DNA of 10,011 bases from positions 111,889-121,899 of the forward strand of contig MU631430.1 in the NCBI GenBank assembly GCA_026770615.1. Reading direction: 5' to 3'. Numbering within the stretch: the stretch's first letter is position 1; each line of letters starts with the position of its first letter. Shown one piece after another: positions 1 through 9,879 of this stretch. The translations under genes were made by a program, and so were the position numbers. The notes under the pieces are model-generated. The model made no database searches and was not told the DNA's origin. It worked only from the letters and a program-made list of their open reading frames with translations. The DNA is from Pavlovales sp. CCMP2436 (Eukaryota; Haptophyta; Pavlovophyceae; Pavlovales).

Positions 1-300
1 CACCCTCCCCCCATAGACAGTGGCTGTTTCAAAGGCAGAGACGGTGGCGCGACTGAGTATGCCGATCATCAATGCGTTCGCAACGATCGCTGCCCCCGTG
101 TCATTCGTCACTAGGTGCGATAAAAAGAGGACTAATATTTGTAAATAGCCACTCACTAAGTAAAATAAATGGATAATAATTAATATCTGTAAATAGCCGC
201 TGCTTAACTTTTCCGAATAAAAGGTGTAAAAAGTGGGCATCAATGCTTTCGTCTCATTCGTCACTAGGTAAGATAATATACGAATACTTCTACCAGTTCC
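1..300. repeat. AT-rich flank with two interleaved direct duplications
   Basis: No gene is recognised here. Two pairs of direct repeats are visible. The phrase CATTCGTCACTAGGT occurs at about 103-117 and again at about 254-268, each time preceded by a form of CATCAATGC (about 67 and 238). The phrase AATAT(T/C)TGTAAATAGCC occurs at about 135-151 and again at about 182-198. The segment is probably intronic or intergenic, upstream of the first recognisable CorC exon. The duplications look like imperfect tandem copying rather than a named element. Confidence 0.6.
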
Positions 301-390
301 CTATTTCGGCGTAGCGCGTAGGAGCTTGCGTCGGAGCGCTAAGATCAGCTGGACTTGAACTTGACACACCGCCAGCCAGAATATCCCTAC

Positions 391-475
391 ATTCATATAA
401 AAGCGGCTTAGCAGTTTGTAACAGGTCTGGGTCTGAGAGCTTTGCATGCCAACACGCAGCAGAGGAGGCGTTGGG
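391..475 (+). repeat. Dispersed repeat, copy A
   Basis: This is one of four related segments in the window. The core reads AAGCGGCTTAGCAGTTTG followed by a TCTGGGTCTGAGAGC block, then CATGCCAACAC and a GAGGCGTTGGGC tail. Copy B (3713-3790) is inverted relative to it, copy C (4689-4796) has the same orientation, and D (3865-3900) is a partial, inverted piece. On the minus strand this copy lies in a stop-free run from about 497 to 290. The differences between copies are not biased toward synonymous changes, so a coding role is not supported. A small non-autonomous transposon or SINE-like family is the likeliest reading. No terminal repeats or target-site duplications could be fixed by eye. Confidence 0.6.
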
Positions 476-511
476 CGGGGGTCGTTGCCGTGTCTACTGC
501 CCCTTGACCTG

Positions 512-576
512 TCCCAGCTGACCACCCCCCCTGCCCCCTGTCCCAGCTGACCCCCCCCACCCCTTTCTCATCGTAG
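512..576 (+). promoter_or_regulatory. Duplicated branch-point region and 3' splice site before CorC exon 1
   Basis: The 15-base phrase CTGTCCCAGCTGACC occurs twice about 28 bases apart (about 512-526 and 540-554), each time followed by a run of C. GCTGAC resembles a branch-point sequence. The tract then runs through CCCCTTTCTCATCGTAG, and the acceptor AG at 575-576 opens the first recognisable exon. The intron end therefore has two candidate branch points and two C-rich tracts. Confidence 0.5.
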
Positions 577-4183
<3,607 letters not shown>

Positions 4184-4395
4184 TGAGATTTCCATTGGGT
4201 CGAGACAGCCTGTTTTCTTATTTGCGATTAAAGATCGGCCCTCGGAGGGTCGTCCGAATGACTTTTTAAATGAAAGAGCTAAGAGTAGAAATATCTGTGA
4301 GTCTATAGACCACGGCAGCAAAGTTACGAATTAATCTACTAGCATCTAATAACTAGTTAACTTACAGTGTAATTAATAATTTCCAAATATTTCGG

Positions 4396-4510
4396 TGGAG
4401 GGAAGAGATTGAGTGGGTTGGGTAGAGATAGCTAGGAAGTAAGTGAGTGATGGGTGGAGCGGAAAATAGAGAAGTGGGTGGGCGGAAACGTGGCGAAGAG
4501 AGTGAGCGAT
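4396..4510 (+). repeat. Polypurine tract in the CorC 3' flank
   Basis: About 115 bases are strongly G/A-biased (GAGGGAAGAGATTGAGTGGG and similar), with loosely repeated GTGGGTGG and GAAGTAAGTGAGTGATG units. It lies between the CorC stop and the AATAAA at 4520 and is probably part of the 3' untranslated region. Confidence 0.6.
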
Positions 4511-4519
4511 GATCAAATG

Positions 4520-4525
4520 AATAAA
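4520..4525 (+). terminator. Candidate polyadenylation signal for CorC
   Basis: AATAAA lies 337 bases after the TGA of exon 7, inside an AT-rich stretch. A TGTAA (4368-4372), used as a signal in some green algae, lies closer to the stop. Which one is used cannot be told from sequence. Confidence 0.45.
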
Positions 4526-4688
4526 ATTAAATGATTTATATTGCTAGTGACCGTATTATCCGAATGGAGCTAGTCGGTCTCACGCCCTTGCGGCCTGCCG
4601 TATAATTACGTATTTACTTCACTATAAAAGATATCTACATCAACGCCGAACCAGACCCAGCACTAAATCAAATTACATATATAATTAT

Positions 4689-4796
4689 TTATATAAGCGG
4701 CTCAGCAGTTCGCAACAGGTCTGGGCCTGAGAGCTTAATCATGCCAATAAAATAAAATAGATCAGATGAGTTCAGAGAATACGTTGGGCAGGGCGG
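4689..4796 (+). repeat. Dispersed repeat, copy C with an internal insertion
   Basis: It opens with ATATAAGCGGCTCAGCAG, then AACAGGTCTGGGCCTGAGAG and ATGCC, like copy A. The tail ACGTTGGGCAGGGCGG follows only after about 35 extra AT-rich bases (from about 4746). It lies in the convergent intergenic region between CorC and WDR83. Confidence 0.6.
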
Positions 4797-4870
4797 AGAC
4801 CAGTGCTAATCATAGTCAAATATTTTAAATAAAAAATTGCTAATAAAATAGAAGTTGTAAATGCGAATGA

Positions 4871-4876
4871 TTTATT
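4871..4876 (-). terminator. Candidate polyadenylation signal for the WDR83-like gene
   Basis: TTTATT on the plus strand gives AATAAA on the minus strand, 213 bases beyond the stop at 5090. CorC and WDR83 therefore end tail-to-tail, with their candidate signals about 345 bases apart. Confidence 0.45.
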
Positions 4877-5089
4877 CAATAGTAATATAACTTTTAACAG
4901 CTTTCATATAAATGGAATTAAATATAATAACAACTTTATAACTTTTAAGAAGGCATCGATGATTATTTACTCCCAGGCTGCAACTGCCAGCCCGCCCCTG
5001 CCCGATGGTCGCGGGGCCGGCCTTACATTAATTCTTTCAACCCATTTAATTATAAATCAAACGAGCAATAGCATGCCCGGTCCCATTTT

Positions 5090-5523
5090 TCACGGCAGCC
5101 AATAGCGCGCCGTCCCGTCGTGGCTGCCGGTGAGGACTGCGCACTGCGCCAGATCCGGGTGGCACACGGTCGAGCAGACGGGCGCAGTGTGGCCGGTGAG
5201 AACCCCGAGCGACTCGGCGCTCACGAGGTCCCACATGTGCACGCCGCCGTCCTCGGAGCCGGCGAGCGCGTACGCGTCGTCCGACGCGAGCGCCGCCTCA
5301 AGCTTGTAGCTCCGACACCGAAACGACCAGACGGCCGGCGCGCGCTGCGCGGCGGTCGCGGCGCCGTCGCCGCCGTCGGCGATGACGGAGCGGCCGGGCG
5401 CGCCGTAGGTCGCGAGCAGCTCGCCCGACGCGAGGTCGAGCAGCCGCGCGTGGTCGTCGAGCGTGCAGACGAGCACGCAGTTGCCGTCGCGCGAGACAAC
5501 CGCGCTCGAGACGGGTGGGCCGA

Positions 5524-5564
<41 letters not shown>

Positions 5565-6533
5565 AGTATGTATATATGTATATATGTGTGTGTGTACATG
5601 TATATAAATGTATAGATAGATAGATATATATATATATGTGTGTGTGTGTGTGTATGTATATGTATTTGTATATGTACCGTGTGCGTCGCAAGTACGCCCA
5701 TGCGCAGGTCGTAGACGCGCACGCACCCGTCGACGGACCCGGTGACCAGCTTGTGCGCGTGGACTTGGACGGAGGAGACGGAATCGGCGGCCTGCATGAG
5801 CGTCTGGATTGGCTCGCGCTGGGTGGGTGGGGGGGGGGGGGGGGGGTCAGGCGCAGGGCAGGGGGCAGCCGGGTTCGGGCTCGGGGCTGCACTTAATCAC
5901 AATGGTTTTAATTTACCATGTGTGAGCGCAGGTCCCAGCAGCGGACGGTGGTGTCGTAGCCCGCTGAGAAGGCGACCGAGGCGTCGGCGTTGAGGGCGAC
6001 CGCGTTGACGCGGTGGGTGTGCCCGCCCAGCTTGCGCATCGCGCGCGCCGTCGCCACGTCCCAGACGATGACCTGCTTGTCACCGCCGCACGAGACGAAG
6101 CGCGAGTTGTCCGCCGCGATCGCGAGCCCGAACACCTCGTCAGAGCCGTTAAAGTGGGTTGCAGGGGGAGGGGGGGATTACCTCGTCAGAGCCGTCAGTG
6201 AAAAGAGCGCCCAGTGGGTTGCAGGGGGGGGAGGGGGGGGGAGAATTGGGGGGGAGGGGAAGAGGAGGGAGGGGGGAGGGGAATTACCTCGTGCGAGTGG
6301 CCGGCGAAGGTCGTGATCGGCCGGCGCAGGGTGAGCGGGCCCGAGCCGGGTTCTGCGGCGAGCGCGGGGCCCGAGACGTCTGCGTCCTCGCGCACCGGGT
6401 TCCAGAGCATCACGGTGCGGTCCTGGCCGGCCGTCATCAAGTAGGCGCCGTCGCGCGTGAAGCGCACGCAGAGGACCCCCCCCTGGTGCCCCTTGATCAC
6501 CGCCGCGCAGCGCCGCGGGATGCGGGGCGCCAT
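5090..6533 (-). CDS. WDR83: WDR83 (MORG1)-like WD40-repeat protein, complete
   Basis: Four exons, all joined in phase 0, encode 346 residues: 6533-6288, 6135-5917, 5818-5678 and 5524-5090 (TGA). WD signatures are at residues 40-46 (TVMLWNP), 103-108 (QVIVWD), 143-152 ([10 protein letters not shown]), 187-196 ([10 protein letters not shown]), 226-231 (ARLLDL), 297-302 (HMWDLV region) and 341-344 (RYWL). That is seven blades, as in the family. [20 protein letters not shown], the PIQTL segment, [19 protein letters not shown] and SRDGNCVLV track human WDR83 closely. Family members scaffold ERK and mTOR signalling in animals and associate with the spliceosome; which role holds here is unknown. Two insertions relative to the human protein are seen, residues about 49-69 and 243-274, both Gly/Ala/Pro-rich. 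The ATG at 6533 is chosen because the first blade follows at once. Confidence 0.92.
5525..5677 (-). repeat. WDR83 intron 3, composed almost entirely of TA/TG microsatellite
   Basis: The intron runs from donor GTACAT (minus strand) through TATG, CACACA, GATA and TA repeats to an acceptor that is the end of a (TA)n run followed by G. There is no pyrimidine tract. Frames open across the intron on either strand are repeat artefacts. Confidence 0.85.
5819..5916 (-). other. WDR83 intron 2 with C-homopolymer acceptor tract
   Basis: The donor is ATG|GTAAAT. The acceptor follows an almost pure C run (G run on the plus strand at about 5820-5846) interrupted only by A, ending CCCACCCAG. The 98-base intron holds no other feature. 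Confidence 0.85.
6136..6287 (-). repeat. WDR83 intron 1 built from an internal duplication with AG|GT junctions
   Basis: On the minus strand the exon ends CACGAG|GTAATTCCCC. Near 6187 the phrase GGCTCTGACGAG|GTAATCCCC occurs inside the intron, and at 6136 GGCTCTGACGAG|GTGTTC opens exon 2. CCTGCAACCCACT also occurs twice (about 6154-6166 and 6211-6223). The intron therefore contains two acceptor-like ends, and the internal one is also a donor nearly identical to the exon 1 donor. Confidence 0.8.
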
Positions 6534-7090
6534 GCCTCAACCCGCGCACCTCAAGGTGTACCCGCCCGAGAGCTCGAGAGCTTCGTCAGAGAGCCGAGGC
6601 TAGCACTGCTCCGCCTTGTCCTCAGAGCCGCGACGTCCTGCTTCTGTCGCCGCTCGCGCCAGGTAGTTCACGTTTGCGGCCCAAGATGGCGCCGTGGTAG
6701 CATACAAGCCTTCACCGCAGGGTTACACGCCTTTATACACGCGGGGTACCCTTAATCTCTGTAGTTCACGCAGGGGTTCACGCCTCGTACAGTTCACCGT
6801 TTTACTGTACTCTCGTTCCGGCAGGTACAACAGATCTAGTGATCCCCTGAGTGTCAGCGACGAGGTCAGCTTGCAAATTCGCCTTTACTGTGTGCTCCGA
6901 CTGTGAGCACGGCCGACTCTCGCGTGTCCGCATTTTAAAATCGTGTCGACGGGGCACTGCGCCGCTTGAGCTTTGGAGGGAGACACTCTGAACTGTAACT
7001 AACCTCTGCCCACGCTAATTTAGCAGTTGTACGATCGCCCAAGGCTCGCGCAGCTCCCGGGCCGATTATCATCTGACCTCGGAATGATGG
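6534..7090. other. Upstream flank of the WDR83-like gene, no gene recognised
   Basis: No convincing coding exon or RNA gene is seen. AAGATGGCGCC at about 6683, on the strand opposite WDR83, resembles a YY1-type element. A related pair, CGCAGGGTTACACGCC and CGCAGGGGTTCACGCC (about 6716 and 6769), is spaced about 53 bases apart. The promoter of WDR83 should lie here, but no TATA box can be assigned. Confidence 0.4.
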
Positions 7091-7169
7091 AATGGGACAA
7101 CACCGTATAGTGACTGCTTATTGTTATAATTATATAAAACCTCGAAAATTGAATATTTATCGTTCGTCT

Positions 7170-7640
7170 GAGCAGGTGCGCCTAGACAAGGAGCGCCGCG
7201 GTGGGACGGGAGAGGGTGCCGGCTGTGATGACGGCGGGGAACCACAACGCCCAATCGATCACACCGCGTGCGCGTCGCGTCTGTCCGCCGGGCCGCGCGC
7301 GCGCCTGCCATTTGCCGAACTCGCTTTAGGCCTGGCCGCCCTTGCAGGTGCGGGAGTGCTGCGCGTGCCACTGTGGGATGCAAGTCGGGAGCACAGGGCA
7401 CAGGGTCGCGTGAGGGCAGCGCGGGGCAACGTGTCGCAGCAGTGCAGTGGAGAGACGCCTGCGCGCCCGCCGCTCGCCCATCTGATGCGACTGGGTAGTG
7501 AGGCACGCGGGCAGCTGCGGCGCGCGCACCAGCCCCGATGCATAGCCACGCACACCGAGTCCACCGCAGCACCGCCTCCTTAGTGTGGTGAGTTTGCGCG
7601 CCTGCTCAATATTCATTCTTAAAACCTACTTTAAATTGTT
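7170..7640. other. GC-rich unassigned block open in several frames
   Basis: The stretch has few stop codons on either strand because of its composition. On the plus strand, GAGCAG at 7171-7176 and CCTTGCAG at about 7340-7347 could be acceptors. On the minus strand a frame beginning with ATG at 7616 starts with an Arg-rich segment, LRRRCCGGLGVRGYASG, reminiscent of an organelle presequence and ending at 7326. No domain is recognised in any frame, so no gene is called. Confidence 0.3.
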
Positions 7641-7659
7641 AGGGCGTAGCACATTTTAG

Positions 7660-8078
7660 TTGCGGGCGACGAGGTGGGGCAGGGAGATCCGTCAAAAGAG
7701 GTCCTCTGTGCAAAGGCGTCAGGTAGGTGTGGGGGAGCTGTGAGTTTGGTCGCGGACATCTGCGACTCTGCCCCAACCGACCCCCCTCGCCCGTACCTCC
7801 CTACCCCCCAACCCCACCCCCTTCCTGATGCATCACCAGATGCTCAGCGCGGCAGCTGCAAGTCGACTCCTGCCTCGATGCTCCAGGCGAGCTCGAGGAG
7901 TCGGATCGAGCTCCGAACGCGAGTAACGACTGTGTTCAAGGACCCGTCCGTCATCTCAATCTGCTTTCCCGCTTGTGCAATAAATAAGGTAGCCCGCGCA
8001 CGGGGGGGGGATCGTCCCCGGAAAAAGGTGCCCCCCAGGTGGGACTACGTAGGGGTAGCATCGTTGGCCGAGGAGTGA
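7660..8078 (+). CDS. Weak candidate gene, two exons, unknown product
   Basis: A possible exon starts after ACATTTTAG (AG at 7658-7659) and encodes AGDEVGQGDPSKEVLCAKAS before a good donor, CAG|GTAGGT at 7722/7723. A C-rich tract and acceptor CATCACCAG (7839) follow. The next stretch is open from 7840, with DAQRGSCKSTPAS near its start and FKDPSVISICFPACAINK near 7940-7989, to a stop at 8076-8078. The intron would be 117 bases, stop-free and in frame, so an unspliced reading is also open. The 3' part enters the foldback element at 7979, so the natural end may have been altered. I recognise no domain. It could instead belong to the FKBP transcript further right, or be non-coding. Confidence 0.25.
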
Positions 8079-8118
8079 GGAACGATCCCCCCCCCGTGCG
8101 CGGGCTACGTTATTTATT
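7979..8118. mobile_element. Foldback (MITE-like) element with about 37-base inverted arms
   Basis: The left arm at 7979-8015 (AATAAATAAGGTAGCCCGCG, then CAC, a G run and ATCGT) and the right arm at 8082-8118 are reverse complements except for one mismatch (GGTAGC versus CGTAGC) and possibly one base in the homopolymer. The 66-base centre has no coding potential. In RNA or single-stranded DNA this would form a very stable hairpin. The AT-rich outer ends could be target duplication or part of the arms. No transposase is present, so it would be non-autonomous. A structured regulatory RNA is the alternative. Confidence 0.7.
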
Positions 8119-8177
8119 ACATTGCTGTAGGCATTTTTGTGCACGAGCGGATTTTATTTGTTGGTCTTGGCGATCGG

Positions 8178-8372
8178 AATCCCCAATCCCCAACCCCCAA
8201 TCTCTCCCTAATACCCAATCCCCAATCACTCCCAAATTCCCAATTTCAATCGCTCCCAAATCCCCAATCACCACCCCAATTCCCGAATCCCCCAATCACC
8301 CCCCAAATCCCCCAAATCCCCAAAATCCCCAATGAGTAACCCACCCAATTTCCACAAATCCCCAATGAGTAA
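8178..8372 (+). repeat. Degenerate CCCCAAT tandem array
   Basis: About 195 bases consist of variations on (T)CCCCAATC and CCCAAATCC, with unit lengths from about 7 to 16 bases and occasional ATGAGTAA interruptions at 8332 and 8365. The plus strand is C-rich and almost G-free, and the complementary strand could form G-quadruplexes. It ends against the putative first exon of the FKBP gene. Confidence 0.85.
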
Positions 8373-8742
8373 GGTATGCGCGCAGTGCGCCCCGCGGCCC
8401 GGCGCGGTGCTGCGCGTAGGAACTGACAGCCCCCTCCTCCTTCCCCAGAGCCTCTTGGTCATTCTGCGCCGCTCGCTCTCGCTGCTCGCCAAAATGGCCG
8501 CCAAGATCCCGGGCTACGAGACGACTATGGCGGTCACCAAGGAGGGCTCGGGCCGCGTCATCGGCAAGGGCGACACGGCCACGGTGCACGCTACCGGCAT
8601 CGTCAAGGAGACGGGGAAGAAGTTCTGGGGCACCCACGACGCAGGGCAGGAGCCGTTCGCTCTCCTTTTAACGGGTGCCGCAGTCTCTTCATCCACCGCT
8701 TTTAAAAGTGTGATAACCTCGCCGACCCTGCCTCGGACGTGA
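8365..8742 (+). CDS. FKBP-type peptidyl-prolyl isomerase, 3' half lost or unrecognised
   Basis: From ATG 8494 (context AAAATGG) the protein is 82 residues. Residues 5-55 match the N-terminal half of an FKBP domain: IPGYETTMAVTKEGSG, GKGDTATVHATGIVKETGKK (VHATG is the VHYTG motif) and FWGTHDAGQEPF. FKBPs catalyse prolyl cis-trans isomerisation and are usually about 110 residues. The pocket tryptophan segment (VIxGW) and the C-terminal strands are absent; after PF the frame reads ALLLTG and unrelated residues to a TGA at 8740-8742. A possible leader exon, MSK at 8365-8373, joins at 8449 through a 75-base intron with branch-like CTGAC and acceptor CTTCCCCAG. This adds SLLVILRRSLSLLAK, a basic, hydrophobic presequence-like segment. 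A missed donor (TTTTAACGG|GTGCCG) or insertion may explain the ending. AATAAA lies at 8849-8854. Confidence 0.7.
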   Translation: MSKVCAQCAPRPGAVLRVGTDSPLLLPQSLLVILRRSLSLLAKMAAKIPGYETTMAVTKEGSGRVIGKGDTATVHATGIVKETGKKFWGTHDAGQEPFALLLTGAAVSSSTAFKSVITSPTLPRT

Positions 8743-8816
8743 CGCGCGAGGCGTTCGACCATGCTTGTCGCCCCGTCCGCATCAGCTTCCACGTGAAAGA
8801 GTGGCTTACTCTATGA
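8706..8816 (+). other. Open stretch in another frame downstream of the FKBP homology
   Basis: Out of frame with the FKBP reading, about 36 codons are open and include DNLADPASDVTREAFDHAC and RPVRISFHVKEWLTL before a TGA at 8814-8816. The composition looks protein-like, but no family is recognised. It could be an exon reached by a splice within 8660-8706 or the remains of another gene. Confidence 0.25.
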
Positions 8817-8848
8817 TGAAGGGGTAGCAGACAAAGATCTTGGAGCGA

Positions 8849-8854
8849 AATAAA
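8849..8854 (+). terminator. Candidate polyadenylation signal after the FKBP-like gene
   Basis: AATAAA lies 107 bases after the TGA at 8742 and 33 bases after the alternative stop at 8816. The position is reasonable for either reading. Confidence 0.4.
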
Positions 8855-8859
8855 TACTG

Positions 8860-9194
8860 TATAAGCTGCGGTTAGTGGCAGTAGTGTCACTGTCAGACGC
8901 CAGCTTGAATCCCTATCAGTAATATATATATAGAAATACGTCCGTCTCCTGACAGGTCTCCACAGGACCCAAGCGTTGAGAGAACACTCGTATCAAGGGA
9001 CCTTAGCAGAGCACATGGATACCGTCCCCACCACTGAGGCGCTGATTAGTCATGCACGACTATCGACGACTCTGTGCTGGGATATTTTATATAGCGAAAA
9101 CATCTCGCCTAATACTACTAGATCGCTAGTATACATCTAACAAAAGAATACATACATCCCTTTGTCATCTGGGCCAGGGAGGTCACGCTTTAAT
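8860..9194. other. Intergenic stretch, nothing recognised
   Basis: No exon, RNA gene or repeat family could be supported. A short inverted repeat, TACTAG-ATCG-CTAGTA, lies at 9116-9131, and a TATATATATAG run is near 8922. The stretch separates two genes that converge (FKBP-like on plus, C2-like on minus). Confidence 0.5.
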
Positions 9195-9509
9195 TCAACT
9201 TGTGCTTCGAGGGCTCTCGAGCGCGAGCTCCAGCCGCACGGCTGCGCCGTCAAACTCCTCGTCGGCGCGGCCGGCGAGCGAGATCGGCACCCAGATCACC
9301 TTCAAGGAGCCGAGCGCGAGCTCGCGCAGGTCGACGGTCGCGTCGCCGAGCTCGTCCGCGTGCGGCGCGGTGGCGGCGCCCGGTAGGCTGCGGCCCGCGG
9401 GGAGGGGGGCGCGGGTGCTCGGCGAAAGCAGGCGGACGAGCAGCCGCTGGTTGCGCGGCTTGCTCATCACCAGCGAGCCGACGGCGTCGCGGAACGTCAC
9501 GCGCTCGGC
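9195..9509 (-). CDS. Last exon of a possible C2-domain-like protein, partial
   Basis: Read on the minus strand, an exon beginning after GACATACAG (AG at 9511-9510) encodes 104 residues to TGA at 9195. It contains AERVTFRDAVGSLVMSKPR, QRLLVRLLSPSTRAPLPAG and a closing segment, LGDATVDLRELALGSLKVIW with VPISLAGRADEEFDGAAVRL. The order of a short hydrophobic strand, a G-D-A-x-V-D-L motif, W-x-P-L-like residues and a G-x-V-x-L-x-L strand at the end resembles the last strands of a C2 (lipid-binding) domain. No Ca-binding aspartate cluster is confirmed. The frame stays open upstream to an ATG at 9732, so the segment 9510-9734 may be a stop-free intron or coding. Earlier exons, if any, lie at or beyond the right edge. 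Confidence 0.45.
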   Translation of the reverse strand, partial: AERVTFRDAVGSLVMSKPRNQRLLVRLLSPSTRAPLPAGRSLPGAATAPHADELGDATVDLRELALGSLKVIWVPISLAGRADEEFDGAAVRLELALESPRSTS

Positions 9510-9879
9510 CTGTATGTCGGTTCTAACATTGCTCAACGCCCTACTCTTCACGTTAGGTGCCCCATTCACGAATCTGCAACTACTCCGCGGCACCACCTCC
9601 GGTTCCTTGCTCCGGAGGATTTTCACCGGACTTTTTTCGATGTTCCCCCCGGACTGGCCACTAATTTGGATTTTGACCCATTGGTCAGTGAATGACTCTG
9701 GAGCGGCAGGTTTGCGTAACCCGCGCACGTCCAAGACAGCTCAAGTATTAAGTTAAGCTCGGTCAAGTAAGTAGAGCTGCACGCGGCCTCGAGGTGAGCG
9801 CCGCACCGACCGAGACCGGCCAATGAAAAGGGCGAGCCGGGAGCGAGTGGGAGGGGCCACAGGCGCGCGTGCGCGTGCT

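Noticed and set aside
290..497. Minus-strand stop-free run through dispersed repeat A as a transposon protein fragment
   Set aside because: The reading differs among the copies, differences are not synonymous-biased, and copies B and C hit stops soon after the core.
5120..5566. Plus-strand 148-codon frame opposite WDR83 exon 4
   Set aside because: It is the antisense shadow of a GC-rich coding exon; the minus-strand reading gives clear WD40 repeats.
5221..5892. Minus-strand 223-codon frame running through WDR83 exons and intron 3
   Set aside because: It is out of the WD40 frame and includes a microsatellite translation.
6159..6755. Plus-strand 198-codon frame across WDR83 exon 1 and intron 1
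   Set aside because: It covers the antisense of a well-supported exon and a G-rich intron, and no domain is seen.
6716..6784. tRNA or 5S-like internal promoter boxes (GGTTACACGCC, GGTTCACGCC)
   Set aside because: No cloverleaf could be folded around them and no matching A box was found at the right distance.
8514..8890. Minus-strand frames opposite the FKBP exon
   Set aside because: The plus strand holds the recognisable FKBP motifs; the antisense frames show nothing.
9116..9131. Inverted repeat TACTAG-ATCG-CTAGTA as a terminator
   Set aside because: The arms are only six bases, AT-rich and without context; expected by chance in an intergenic region.
9200..9756. Plus-strand frames of 108 and 184 codons opposite the C2-like exon
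   Set aside because: They are Arg/Ser-rich shadows with no domain, whereas the minus strand shows ordered C2-like strands and a splice acceptor.
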